This document shows positions 1 to 8,394 of a DNA stretch of 56,025 bases, one piece after another. The stretch is taken from the NCBI RefSeq assembly GCF_002866925.1, contig NZ_PKUQ01000003.1, forward strand, positions 1-56,025, read 5' to 3'. Origin of the DNA: Cohaesibacter celericrescens (GTDB lineage Bacteria > Pseudomonadota > Alphaproteobacteria > Rhizobiales > Cohaesibacteraceae). The first letter of the stretch is position 1. The number at the start of each line of letters is the position of its first letter. The notes beneath the pieces were generated by a model. That model did not search any database, was not told the DNA's origin, and saw only the letters and a program-made list of their open reading frames with translations. Made by a program: the position numbers and the translations under genes.

Positions 1-55
1 CAGCTTATGACAGCTAGGTCCGCTGTGCCGCCGCTGTAGACGCTGCAGACGCAAG

Positions 56-103
56 ATTGCTGCATCTTGCATGAACGGCCGCTACGAGGAAATCGCATTG
101 CAG
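56..103 (+). repeat. Dispersed intergenic hairpin repeat, copy A
   Basis: This stretch shares the order TGCTGCAT, TTGCATGAACGGC, GAG, GCATTGC with sequences at 29021, 29661 and 37677. The inner part of better copies folds as GGCGGCTTT/AAAGCCGC. This copy is the most degenerate. The rest of 1-280 shows no convincing gene; it only holds the downstream side of the metal ABC operon. Confidence 0.55.
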
Positions 104-280
104 CATTCAAGATCTGGCGATCGGCAGCTCAAGGCCGCGGTTGAATTATGGTAAGATCTCAGTCGACCATATCTGTATCGCGCTGCGCTAGATCGCTTGG
201 AGCCTGTTCTTGACAATTAGAAATTATGGTCTGTCGTGAGGGCACTACAAATTACCCGGAAAGAGTAATTTCTCAATGCA

Positions 281-763
281 TCAATGACTGTGGCCTGCGT
301 GGCTGTGGTGACCAGCATGGACATCTTCAACTTCGACGTAGAGCATCAAATCTCCTATGCTGGTATTAAGCTGAACCTCGAACACATCTCCCTCAACGAG
401 TGGAGTGGATAGACCGCTCAACATAAGGGCGAGACCATGGGGTTCGAGATGAAGGTCATGATTGGGTTGAACAGGCATACTCGGTATGTCCTGCCAAGCT
501 TCCGCACCATCCTTCAAAACAAAACCAACGAGCTGGCCCGACGAGGCGATTTCACTCTGACCACCATTTACAACAATGGCTGCGGAATTCTCATTCTCAA
601 GTTCCATAAATACCAAAGTGGTGTCATCAGAGGTTGCTCGGGTCCAAGCATGGACAGCGTGAAACCCATCAAGATCTGAAACATGCTCTGAATGGTCGTC
701 ATGGTCTGCCGCCCCTGCGGCGAATGGCACCAAAAGTAATATGAGAAAAGCTAAGAGACGCAT
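281..763 (-). CDS. His-rich PCu(A)C-like periplasmic metallochaperone
   Basis: A 160-residue exported protein with a signal peptide (about 1-19, ending AAGAA), then a His/Asp-rich stretch (20-28), a PCu(A)C (DUF461)-like beta domain (about 35-145) and a His-rich tail (HAGHHSHAGHSH, 149-160). In the known family this domain carries Cu(I) through an H-M-HxM site near a segment like PGGYHxML. Here the equivalent segment is PHGLALML (108-115), so the HxM histidine is an alanine. The likely role is periplasmic metal capture for the ABC module upstream; zinc or another ion is as plausible as copper (inference). It is the last gene of the minus-strand operon, 18 bases after the permease. AAGGA lies 8 bases before the ATG. 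Confidence 0.7.
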   Translation of the reverse strand: MRLLAFLILLLVPFAAGAADHDDHSEHVSDLDGFHAVHAWTRATSDDTTLVFMELENENSAAIVVNGGQSEIASSGQLVGFVLKDGAEAWQDIPSMPVQPNHDLHLEPHGLALMLSGLSTPLVEGDVFEVQLNTSIGDLMLYVEVEDVHAGHHSHAGHSH

Positions 764-781
764 CGGTTCAGTCCTTTCAGA

Positions 782-2095
782 CTAGGCACGCAAGCCCGGA
801 ACAACGGGTTGGCGCAGGACGACGGCTGCAGGAACCAAAGAGAGCAGCAATGTTACGGAAATGAAGCCTGCGAGGAGATGGATTTCACTCATCCCAAGTG
901 AAGCCGTTACGAGGATATCAGTGCGCGCGGTCACCACCCCGGAGAAGATCGAAGCGGCCCCAATCCCGATCACTAGACCGAGAACTGAGCCAGCAAGAAG
1001 CAACGAAGCACCAAAGCACCAGACGACAGAGACTATAAACCGCGCAGGAGCGCCCAGTGCGCGCAGCAAAGCAATCTGGCGATGAAACAGGCGCGAAATG
1101 ATGAATAGTCCGAGCAAAACTGCCGCGGCAACGAGTATCTGCGTGACAACCGCCATGAGCGACATGATTTGGCGTATGTCGCCGAGCAGCCTATAGAGTT
1201 GAGCAAGGACCGCACCAGGGAAAAAGGCCATGGTCTCGCGATCGCGCGTAAATTCAGAGCGCAGAGCATAATTGGCCCAGAGAGCCTCGGACCGGACGAT
1301 AACGGCAGGCGTGCCGGGGAAATATTTGGCGGAAAACGGCGGTCCAATCTGATCGCGCCGTTCTGGGGCATGGCCATTGCCAAGACCGTGGACTTCCCAC
1401 ACAAGTTCTACCGGAACCAGAATCGCTCGGTCCCAAGGTGTGCCCGTGGGAGCTAGACGTCCGACGACAACCAGATTTGAGCCTTCATGGGCATCCGCTT
1501 CGGCACCATCGCCATGACCATGGGCGGGAGTGAAACTCTCTCCGACCTTAAGAGGAACAAGCGCCCCGACGAGGGCTTCGTGCGAGGTCTTCCACATGCG
1601 GCCATTTATCTGATCATCGGCGAGATAGCGGGCGAATTGCGCAGTGGTTCCGATCACCGACGCAGTCCCGTAGCTGTCACCAAAGGCGAGCGGCGCAGCG
1701 ATTGACACATTTTCGTGATTGGCGATCTCATTGTAGGTTTCTCCATCGAGAAGAGGCATGTCAGTAGGTTGGAGAAACACGGTTGCCATCATGACGGTCA
1801 GCTCGCTTCCGGGGGCAGACACGATCAAATCAAACTTGTCGGCAGCCTGTGCCGTGCTGCGTCGCACCCCCCTCTCCTGCGCTAGAAGACCGACCCCCAT
1901 GCCGACCGAGATCGCAATCAACAGGACGAACAGGATCGAGGATCCCCTGAAGCGCCAAAGAATTGCTCGCACCAACGACCAAGGTGCATAGCCATAAAGG
2001 GCGATGGTGCCAACAACCAGAGAAGGGGAAAGCAGCAGGAGTGTCAACAAGATGTCTTGAGACAGAGCTGAAAGGTTGTCCCAGAGCGCGATCAT
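782..2095 (-). CDS. FtsX/MacB-like ABC transporter permease
   Basis: A 437-residue membrane protein of the FtsX-like (LolC/E, MacB) permease fold. There is an N-terminal hydrophobic segment (about 12-35), a second segment (52-72), a large periplasmic domain (about 75-305) and three C-terminal membrane segments. The periplasmic domain contains a His/Asp-rich loop, AHGHGDGAEADAHEG (191-205), unusual for lipoprotein-sorting permeases and suggesting metal contact. The motif RALGAPARFI in the C-terminal half is the usual coupling region of this family. It starts within the end of the ATPase gene (ATGA overlap), so the two are translationally coupled. It probably forms a mechanotransmission-type complex with the neighbouring ATPase, acting on periplasmic metalloproteins rather than as a classic importer (inference). 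Confidence 0.8.
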   Translation of the reverse strand: MIALWDNLSALSQDILLTLLLLSPSLVVGTIALYGYAPWSLVRAILWRFRGSSILFVLLIAISVGMGVGLLAQERGVRRSTAQAADKFDLIVSAPGSELTVMMATVFLQPTDMPLLDGETYNEIANHENVSIAAPLAFGDSYGTASVIGTTAQFARYLADDQINGRMWKTSHEALVGALVPLKVGESFTPAHGHGDGAEADAHEGSNLVVVGRLAPTGTPWDRAILVPVELVWEVHGLGNGHAPERRDQIGPPFSAKYFPGTPAVIVRSEALWANYALRSEFTRDRETMAFFPGAVLAQLYRLLGDIRQIMSLMAVVTQILVAAAVLLGLFIISRLFHRQIALLRALGAPARFIVSVVWCFGASLLLAGSVLGLVIGIGAASIFSGVVTARTDILVTASLGMSEIHLLAGFISVTLLLSLVPAAVVLRQPVVPGLRA

Positions 2096-2778
2096 GTGGC
2101 TGCCTTTCGGTCTCCGGAGATGATGCCATCGGAGATGGTCAAAACACGGTCCATGCGGGAAATGAGTGACTGGTCATGGCTGACAGCGATCAACGTTGTG
2201 CCGCTGCTGCGCGCCAGATTAACAAGGTCCTCAATCAGCCGGTTGGCTGCGGCTCGGTCAAGGCTTGCCGTCGGTTCATCTGCGAGCAGAACAGGCGCTT
2301 GTGCGGCCATCGCGCGCGCTATGGCGACGCGTTGGCGCTCCCCTCCCGACAAGCTTACGACATTGCGGTCTTTTGTCTCTCCGCCCAGTCCAAGAAATTC
2401 CAGCCTTTCGGCGGCTTTCGTCCTAAGGGTTGCACGCTCTCGGCGCGGGCGAAAGAGCGCGGTCAGTGAGGCATTTTCGCCAGCATTGAGTTCCTCGAAG
2501 AGCAGAAAATCCTGGAAAATCATGCCAATTTTATCTGCACGAAAACCAGCACGTTGCTCTGAGTTAAGCCCCAGAAGATCCTGATCGCCCCAGCAAATTT
2601 TACCTTCTGCTTCCAATAGCCCAGCCAGCGAATAGAGAAGCGTCGATTTGCCCGCACCAGATGCCCCCACAATCCCGACAAGGGATCCTGCAGGTAGGTC
2701 TAGTTCGGGAACAGACAGCAAAAGACGACCACGTTTGCTCGAAACAGAGAGACCAGTAATAGAAAGCGGAAGTCCCAT
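2092..2778 (-). CDS. LolD/MacB-type ABC transporter ATP-binding protein
   Basis: A 228-residue ATPase with Walker A GASGAGKST (38-46), signature LSGGERQRV (about 143-151), Walker B VLLADEP followed by TASLD, and a switch histidine in AVSHD. Length and motifs match the LolD/FtsE/MacB-type subunit that drives FtsX-like permeases. It starts 3 bases after the stop of the Tat protein gene and overlaps the permease gene by 4 bases, giving a tightly coupled operon. The substrate is not readable from this subunit; the His-rich neighbours point to a metal. Confidence 0.88.
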   Translation of the reverse strand: MGLPLSITGLSVSSKRGRLLLSVPELDLPAGSLVGIVGASGAGKSTLLYSLAGLLEAEGKICWGDQDLLGLNSEQRAGFRADKIGMIFQDFLLFEELNAGENASLTALFRPRRERATLRTKAAERLEFLGLGGETKDRNVVSLSGGERQRVAIARAMAAQAPVLLADEPTASLDRAAANRLIEDLVNLARSSGTTLIAVSHDQSLISRMDRVLTISDGIISGDRKAAT

Positions 2779-2781
2779 GGA

Positions 2782-3201
2782 TCACTCGTAACTTGCGTTC
2801 ATAAGTCTGACGAGACTCACAAACCCCGTCTCGGGATCGCGGTAGCTGCCGAGTTCCAGAATGCCGGAGGTGATGATTTTCACGTTATAGGGCACCACAT
2901 CGACGACTCGCTTGGTATAAACGGCGAGAATATCGCTCGGCCATTCGGCTTCGTTTTCGCAAAAAGGGCAGACAGACATCGGCCTGCGGGTCAACACAAA
3001 GAAATTACTCTCCGCCTTGAGCGGCGGGGCCATATAACCATCGACAGAAATCCTCTTTCCTTGGCTCGACTTGGCTAGTTCGGAAATGGCTTTTCGATCA
3101 TAAAGATAGCGCAACTTGATGGGGCCCTCAGCGGCCAATGCAGGGCGCGCCAGCATTGGGGCTGCGAGTGAAGCGGTCAGGAAGGTGCGGCGCGTCAACA
3201 A
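2782..3201 (-). CDS. Tat-exported CPFC protein of the metal ABC module (DUF3299-like)
   Basis: A 139-residue protein that begins with a twin-arginine type signal (TRRTFLTASLAAP, cleavage near ALAAE). The mature part has SVDGYMAPPL, a FFVLTRRP strand and a CPFC motif (78-81), and resembles the DUF3299 fold that accompanies LolD/FtsX-type transporters in metal-related clusters (from memory, moderate confidence). Cys-Pro-Phe-Cys could bind a metal or be redox active. The start is a TTG: GGAG lies 7 bases upstream, and no in-frame ATG keeps the signal peptide. It is the first gene of the operon and sits 97 bases downstream of the alkaline phosphatase stop, behind a hairpin. Confidence 0.6.
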   Translation of the reverse strand: MLTRRTFLTASLAAPMLARPALAAEGPIKLRYLYDRKAISELAKSSQGKRISVDGYMAPPLKAESNFFVLTRRPMSVCPFCENEAEWPSDILAVYTKRVVDVVPYNVKIITSGILELGSYRDPETGFVSLVRLMNASYE

Positions 3202-3248
3202 AGGTCTTCTCCATCAATTGTGCCTAAATAATGCCGGACAAGGCATAA

Positions 3249-3278
3249 CAAGGGACCATGGCGATGCATGGCCCCTTG
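3249..3278 (-). terminator. Hairpin downstream of alkaline phosphatase
   Basis: Arms CAAGGGACCATG and CATGGCCCCTTG pair with one mismatch around a six-base loop. It lies 20 bases after the phosphatase stop. No strong U-run follows, so it may terminate weakly or let some transcript pass into the metal operon. Confidence 0.5.
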
Positions 3279-3298
3279 CATGTATCATATCGTCACGA

Positions 3299-4798
3299 TT
3301 ACTTGCCGGAATGAGCTGCGTGGTTCATCACGTGGAAGATAACATTCTGCTCGATGGTGCCGTCGACCAGGTGAGCCCAAGGGCCTTTGGCATAGATGGC
3401 AACATCTTCACCGGAGTGGGTTTCGGAGGACATTGGAATCAAAGCCTGTTGGAGATAATCTAGATCCATGGCCTCTTCCTGAGTGACTTCTGGGCGAGAT
3501 CCGGAAAAATCATTCTTGCCTTCGCCTTTTTTCAGGATGGTACCCGAGCCGTTGGTATAGCCGATAACGGAGTAAGGCTTGCCATCGTCAGCTAGCGCCA
3601 GTTCTTCAGAGTATTTTTCGCCGGTTTTAGCGATCTTGTAGCACAGACCCTGAATTGGAGTGCCGCGACCACAATAGCCATTGAACGCAATTGCGTGTTC
3701 ATGGTCGGCGGTGACAATGATCAGCGTGTCTTTGTCGTCGGTCATTTCATCCGCCAAAGCAACAGCTTCGGTCCAGATCATGCCATCTTTAGCGGTACGG
3801 GCGAAGTTGCCTGCGTGGTTGGCGTGATCCACGCGACCGGCTTCGACTTCCAGATAGTAGCCTTCATCGTTCTGGCTGAGGAATTCGATGGCCTTTTTCG
3901 TCATATCAACCAGAGAAGGCTCGGTGTCCGGACGGTCGGCTTCGTAAGACGTGTGGCTATCGGTCCACATGCCAAAGATTGGCTTGGACAGGTCTAGCGC
4001 ATCAAACTCGTCTTTGTTGGAAGCATACTGAATGCCAGCCGCCTTGACGTCGGCCAACAGATCAAGGCCATCCTTGCGGTGTCCTTTGCCGTTATTCGGG
4101 GTCGTGCTGCCCTTGGGAACGAAGTAGCGGGAACCACCTCCGAGAGCAATATCAATGAAGCCAGACTTCAGTCCATCAACGAGCTGAGACGCGATGTCCT
4201 TTTGAGCAGAACAGCCTTCCGGCAGGCTGTCTTCCCAGTTGCGGTTTGCCGTTTTGGAATAGACGGCTGCCGGAGTTGCGTGGGTCAGACGAGCGGTGGT
4301 GACGATGCCGACCGACTTGCCCTCCGCTGCGACAATTTCTCCGAAGGTGGTCAGTTCGTTGCCTGCAACAGTGGAGCAATCATCATGGATGCCAGTACCG
4401 CCAAGATTGATCGTGTTGAAACGCTGTTTGACACCAGTGTTCATCGCCCCCGCAGTCGGTGCAGAGTCCGGTGTCTGGGCGTTGATGTTGTAGGTTTTAA
4501 CGATGCCGTTGTAGAAACCGTTCGTCTCGTAGGGAAGAACATGCTCTTCGCCTAGTTCGCCGAGCTGCTGGCCGACATAGAGGCGCGTTGCGTAATTGGT
4601 GCCGATGCCGTTGCCATCAGCGATCATGAGAATCACATTCTTGGCGCGACCTGTGTTCTTTTCGCGCGCGATCAGTTCCTGAATGGTGGTTTCTCCAGCA
4701 GTAAACCAATCGCTTGTTTTCTGCACATCTGGCAGATCCTGAGCGCTAGCTGCAGTCGTTGCTGTCAGAGCCATAGCAAATATCAATGTCGATCTCAT
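3299..4798 (-). CDS. phoA: Alkaline phosphatase, PhoA type
   Basis: A periplasmic phosphomonoesterase of 499 residues. The start at 4798 is chosen because AGGA lies 8 bases upstream and a clean signal peptide follows (MRSTLIFAMALTATTAASA); a longer frame from 4843 would bury it. Metal-site motifs are visible in order: MIADGNG (metal aspartate), TPDSAPTAG (DSA with the serine nucleophile), VEAGRVDHANHAG, VTADHEHA and SSETHSGEDV. It releases phosphate from organic esters under phosphate stress and binds Zn and Mg. The promoter carries a Pho-box-like sequence at 4873-4890. The gene stands alone, in the same direction as the metal ABC operon downstream, which may matter because the enzyme needs zinc. 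Confidence 0.92.
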   Translation of the reverse strand: MRSTLIFAMALTATTAASAQDLPDVQKTSDWFTAGETTIQELIAREKNTGRAKNVILMIADGNGIGTNYATRLYVGQQLGELGEEHVLPYETNGFYNGIVKTYNINAQTPDSAPTAGAMNTGVKQRFNTINLGGTGIHDDCSTVAGNELTTFGEIVAAEGKSVGIVTTARLTHATPAAVYSKTANRNWEDSLPEGCSAQKDIASQLVDGLKSGFIDIALGGGSRYFVPKGSTTPNNGKGHRKDGLDLLADVKAAGIQYASNKDEFDALDLSKPIFGMWTDSHTSYEADRPDTEPSLVDMTKKAIEFLSQNDEGYYLEVEAGRVDHANHAGNFARTAKDGMIWTEAVALADEMTDDKDTLIIVTADHEHAIAFNGYCGRGTPIQGLCYKIAKTGEKYSEELALADDGKPYSVIGYTNGSGTILKKGEGKNDFSGSRPEVTQEEAMDLDYLQQALIPMSSETHSGEDVAIYAKGPWAHLVDGTIEQNVIFHVMNHAAHSGK

Positions 4799-4872
4799 GG
4801 GGGAATTCCTGTTGTGTCGTTCGATTAACGGCGACGGAGCCAATGGTACAGGAATGGTTGTAGGGACGCTTT

Positions 4873-4901
4873 GTTACAGTTATTTGTAAGCTGTCTTGTT
4901 T
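4873..4901 (-). promoter_or_regulatory. Candidate Pho box overlapping a DeoR-like half palindrome
   Basis: On the minus strand, CTTACAA-ATAA-CTGTAAC (4890 to 4873) has the two 7-base direct repeats separated by 4 A/T bases that define a PhoB box, 75 bases before the phosphatase ATG. On the plus strand TTGTAAGCTGTCTTGTTT (4884-4901) matches the first 14 bases of the operator at 9551 with one change. Either reading is possible. Confidence 0.4.
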
Positions 4902-4950
4902 TTTAAGGAAATTTAATACCACCTTTTGATCAAGGCCTTGAATCAGAAAA

Positions 4951-5132
4951 CCTCTGACACGTCACACTCGTACGTGCAGTAGATCGTTTACATTCCGCCG
5001 GCATAATGGCAATCGAAAATATGGCATCGCCACATCTCTGGGTGCTTTTAAGTATCGAAATGGCGAGTGCTTTGTCATCTGGCGAGGGAAACTCGCCACT
5101 GCCCGCCTCAGGTCAATGTCTTCTGACCGTGC
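4951..5132 (-). mobile_element. Decayed IS6-family fragment (transposase N-terminus)
   Basis: A minus-strand reading frame contains FRYLKAPRDVAMPYFRLP and then RRNVNDLLH, a worn copy of the IS6 transposase N-terminus seen at 12300 (NFKTSPEIIRLAVMLYVRFP, RNVEDLLHERG). The outer part, CACTGCCCGCCTCA followed by TTCTGACCGTGC, matches the same IS end at 25136-25165. CCTCTGACAC at 4951 resembles the terminal repeat. Only this end survives. It lies between the phosphatase promoter and the terminator of the sugar ABC operon. Confidence 0.65.
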
Positions 5133-5135
5133 TGT

Positions 5136-5163
5136 AAAAAAGAAGACCCTGACAGGGCCTTCT
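5136..5163 (-). terminator. Rho-independent terminator of the sugar ABC operon
   Basis: On the minus strand AGAAGGCCCT and AGGGTCTTCT form a 10-base stem with one G-T pair around a three-base loop, followed by a run of T. It lies 33 bases after the binding-protein stop. Confidence 0.9.
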
Positions 5164-5196
5164 TTCATGTTTGATTATGGAATTAAACCGGACAGA

Positions 5197-6459
5197 TCAT
5201 TTCATCCCAAGCTTGCTGCTGACATCTTTGGCAACGGCTTTGATGGTTTCTGCCGGATCAGACCCGTCAATCACTTCAACGATGCCTGCCGCAATAAGAT
5301 CAGTAACAGCGACACCTTCTGTACCTGGATAAGAGTACCAAGGACCAGCAAAACTGGATACCTGAGCATGTGCCCGTTTGGCATTTGGGTTTGCCGAATA
5401 AAACGCACCAAGATAGCTTTCGTCTTCTAAAACAACCGCGTTGGTTGGAGCATAACCTGTGTTCTCAACAACAATCTTTGCACCCTCGGGTCCAGTCACA
5501 AAACGCATATATTTCCATGCCGCTTCTTGTTTTTTTTCATCGTCCGTCAGCATGACGACAGCAGATCCGCCGGTTGGGAAGTAGATCGACGTCTTGTCGT
5601 TGGCTGCGGTGATGAAGGGCAAGAGAGTCACGTCGAAACGGTCACCAGCGCCCTCGACCATGCGGGTGAGATAAGAAGAGCTATCGATATAAACGCCCAA
5701 TGTGCCTGCAGCGAAGGCCTGCCGGGCATCATTGCCGGAGTATTTTTTCATCCCAGCTTCCTTGGCCATGCGGCCGTAGAATTCAGCTGCCTTTACGCCC
5801 GCTTCGCTATCAATGGTGATCGCGGTTTCGTCTTCATTGAGCGGGCGGCCGCCATAGGACCCCAGCACCGACTGGAAGCGCCAATCATGTGCCGCAATCC
5901 ATGCTCCGTCTATTGTTTCACCCAGAGAGTTGATTTTGGCAGACAGTGCGATCAAACCATCAAAGTCTGTTGGGAAATTTGCAACAGACCCACCGGCTTT
6001 CTCAACAAGATCAGGATTGACATAAATGACGAGGGTAGAAGCAGATGCCGCCAACGCCCATTGCTTGCCTTTATACTGACCAAGAGACCGAAGTGCGTGG
6101 GTGTAACCAGCCTTTTCAAAAGCAGCCTGATCACCGATAAAACCGTCTAGGTCTTTGGCAAGGCCACGAGACTCCAGAATACGCCAACGGTTAAGGCCAA
6201 GATAGGCAACATCTGGCAGAGTGCCAGCAACAGACTCGCGCAACAAACGTTGAACACCATCGGCATAGGATTCTGCAGGGCTGTCGAGATCAATTTTGAT
6301 GTCGGGGTTTTTAGCCATGAAAGCTTCGGACATTTTGTCCTGCACATCAGCCCAAATATTGGGGATGGCATAGTGAACGCGCAAGGTGACATCTTCAGCT
6401 TTGACAATACCAGTGGACATTAGGCCAGCAGCAAGAGTTGCCAGAATAAGTTTTTTCAT
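5197..6459 (-). CDS. ABC transporter sugar-binding protein
   Basis: A 420-residue periplasmic binding protein of the family 1 (MalE/UgpB) type. The signal peptide is at 1-21 (MKKLILATLAAGLMSTGIVKA). The body has typical marks: NIWADVQDKMSEAFMAKNPDIKI near the N-terminus, DVAYLGLNRWRILESRG, FAAGTLGVYIDSS, and FPTGGSAVVM with the later EAAWKYMRFVTGPEGA. It delivers a carbohydrate or glycerol-phosphate-like ligand to the two permeases encoded upstream. It is the last gene of the operon, separated from the MalG-like gene by 180 bases, and followed by a strong terminator. The ligand cannot be read from sequence alone; the nearby alkaline phosphatase makes a phosphate ester or its dephosphorylated product worth considering. 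Confidence 0.88.
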   Translation of the reverse strand: MKKLILATLAAGLMSTGIVKAEDVTLRVHYAIPNIWADVQDKMSEAFMAKNPDIKIDLDSPAESYADGVQRLLRESVAGTLPDVAYLGLNRWRILESRGLAKDLDGFIGDQAAFEKAGYTHALRSLGQYKGKQWALAASASTLVIYVNPDLVEKAGGSVANFPTDFDGLIALSAKINSLGETIDGAWIAAHDWRFQSVLGSYGGRPLNEDETAITIDSEAGVKAAEFYGRMAKEAGMKKYSGNDARQAFAAGTLGVYIDSSSYLTRMVEGAGDRFDVTLLPFITAANDKTSIYFPTGGSAVVMLTDDEKKQEAAWKYMRFVTGPEGAKIVVENTGYAPTNAVVLEDESYLGAFYSANPNAKRAHAQVSSFAGPWYSYPGTEGVAVTDLIAAGIVEVIDGSDPAETIKAVAKDVSSKLGMK

Positions 6460-6639
6460 TGGAACATTCCCAATTGAGACATTAATAAAATGTGGGTTTG
6501 GGGGTAAAAATCCAAAGGACCCCAGTGAATGGATTTGAGCGGAACGTTTGCTACGTCCTTGTCTTTATTTATTGATTAGGTGGCTTGTTAATCTGCAGTG
6601 CCTTTGTAAATGGCATGTGAGAATAGAAAGATGCATGTG

Positions 6640-7470
6640 TCATCCCTTGATGCCAGCCATGGTCATGCCTTGAATGAAGGCGCGTTGCGCCAAGAGAAAG
6701 CCAAGGATCAGAGGAGCGGTGATAATGGTGGCGGCAGCCATGAGTGGGCCAAAATTGGAGCCGGCTTCTTCATCTCGAAAAAACAGAATGCCTCGAGGCG
6801 GTGTTGCTAAATCAGGGTCAGAGACCGCAATCAACGGCCAGAAAAGGTCATTCCAATGCGCAACCACCGAAAAAATTGCAAAAGCCGTGGCTGCGGGCCA
6901 AGCAAGGGGGAAAGCAATCCGCCAGACGATGGAAACTTCCGATAAGCCATCAACCCGCGCAGCATCCATTAAATCGCGTGGAATGGTCGCAAAATACTGG
7001 CGGAATAAAAAAATCCCAAAGACGGAAGCCGCAAAGGGCAGCACCAAGGCACTGTAACTGTCGAGCAGTCGCAACTTGGACAGGCCGAGAAAAACCGGGA
7101 TCGCCGTAACGTGATAGGGCACCAGAAGCCCTGCCAAAACCAGCCCCATGACGAGAGCCTTACCGCGAAAATCGCGTTGTGCCAGCGCATAGGCGCAGGG
7201 CACGGCGATGAGAATTTGCAGCCCGAGAATGCCGAAACAGACCATCACACCGTTGAGCAAAAAACGCCCAACCGGCACCTGTGTGACAGCTTCTAAATAA
7301 TTGCTCCACTCAAAGCGCGAGGGGATGAAGTGTATGCCCTGCTGAAAGATTTCATCCGCCGGCTTAAGCGACAAAGAAATCATCCAAACAAAAGGCAATA
7401 AGATGATTGCGGCCCCTACCAACAACATAGTAAGCGCAAGCGCACGAGAGAGGATGCAAGAAAGTCTCAT
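6640..7470 (-). CDS. ABC sugar transporter permease, MalG/UgpE type
   Basis: A 276-residue inner-membrane permease with about six hydrophobic segments. The coupling-loop motif EVSIVWRIAFPLAWPA (EAA-like) lies around 190-205 after IPRDLMDAARVDG, the signature of carbohydrate-type ABC permeases. A short C-terminal tail ends MTMAGIKG, as in UgpE/LacG relatives (GxxxGAxKG-like). It begins with an ATGA overlap with the MalF-like gene. It works with the 307-residue partner and the MalK-like ATPase. Confidence 0.9.
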   Translation of the reverse strand: MRLSCILSRALALTMLLVGAAIILLPFVWMISLSLKPADEIFQQGIHFIPSRFEWSNYLEAVTQVPVGRFLLNGVMVCFGILGLQILIAVPCAYALAQRDFRGKALVMGLVLAGLLVPYHVTAIPVFLGLSKLRLLDSYSALVLPFAASVFGIFLFRQYFATIPRDLMDAARVDGLSEVSIVWRIAFPLAWPAATAFAIFSVVAHWNDLFWPLIAVSDPDLATPPRGILFFRDEEAGSNFGPLMAAATIITAPLILGFLLAQRAFIQGMTMAGIKG

Positions 7471-8390
7471 CGATAATGCACCTTTTTTTCAACAATGCGG
7501 ACCTGAGTAAGCGTCAAGATCAACACACCAATGAAAAAGACCACGGTGATGGCACTGGAATAGCCCGCTTTGAAATAGACAAAACCTTCGCGATACATGG
7601 CATAAATCAGCGTATCGGAGGCAAAGGCAGGCCCTCCCTGTGTTAGGGTGGCCACGGTCTCAAACACGCGAAACGAGCGCGTTGCTGTAATGACCAGAAC
7701 GAACAAGGTGGTCGGCCCCAACATCGGCCAAGTGACCGTCCAGAAACGATCCCACCAATGGTCCGCTCCATCAATTTCAGCTGCATCATACAATTGAGAC
7801 GGGATGGCAGACAGGCCCGCCAGAAACAATACCATATTGTAGCCGATGGTTTCCCAGAGCCCGATCACGGCAAGGGTATACATAACCAATCCCCTGTCCG
7901 ACAGCCATTCCTGACCAGGAAGACCAACTTGCGCGAGCACCTGATTAACGAGGCCAAGGCTGGGATGCAGCAACATCTGAAAAACAGTGGCCATGGCAAC
8001 AAGGGTCGCCGCCACAGGCATGAAATAGGCGGTGCGTAAGAACGCCGCCATGCGCGGACTCCAACGAGCGACCGACTGAATACCCAGCGCAACGATCAGC
8101 GCCAAAAACATCGACAGGGGCATCACCAAGGCAACATAGAGCAGAGTGTTGACCACAGCGCGTCGACCAAAGCGGTCGGTGAACATTGAAATATAGTTAT
8201 CAAACCCGACCCAATTGAAGCTCTGCGCACCAAATTGATAGTCGGTGAAGGAAAAGAGCGCGACGAGCAAGGCCGGTATAAAAATGAGCACGATCATCGC
8301 GATCGTGGCAGGCCCCGTCATGATCATCGTAGTCATGGCTTCTTGAATGCGATGGCGGGTTTTTGCTTTCTGTGCAACAAAAGGGTTCAT
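7467..8390 (-). CDS. ABC sugar transporter permease, MalF/UgpA type
   Basis: A 307-residue permease with six predicted membrane segments. The family motif AIPSQLYDAAEIDGADHWWDRFWTVTWP holds the EAA loop that contacts the ATPase. The N-terminal stretch is positively charged and short, as in UgpA. The stop overlaps the start of the MalG-like gene. It begins 4 bases after the ATPase gene, so the three cytoplasmic and membrane components form one translational unit. Confidence 0.9.
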   Translation of the reverse strand: MNPFVAQKAKTRHRIQEAMTTMIMTGPATIAMIVLIFIPALLVALFSFTDYQFGAQSFNWVGFDNYISMFTDRFGRRAVVNTLLYVALVMPLSMFLALIVALGIQSVARWSPRMAAFLRTAYFMPVAATLVAMATVFQMLLHPSLGLVNQVLAQVGLPGQEWLSDRGLVMYTLAVIGLWETIGYNMVLFLAGLSAIPSQLYDAAEIDGADHWWDRFWTVTWPMLGPTTLFVLVITATRSFRVFETVATLTQGGPAFASDTLIYAMYREGFVYFKAGYSSAITVVFFIGVLILTLTQVRIVEKKVHYR

Positions 8391-8394
8391 TCAC

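Noticed and set aside
4079..4555. 158-residue plus-strand open frame inside the alkaline phosphatase gene
   Set aside because: It is antisense to a strongly conserved PhoA; no domain, ribosome site or signal is present, so it is a shadow frame.
5527..6150. 207-residue plus-strand open frame antisense to the sugar-binding protein
   Set aside because: It mirrors the codon structure of the real gene and has no recognisable family marks.
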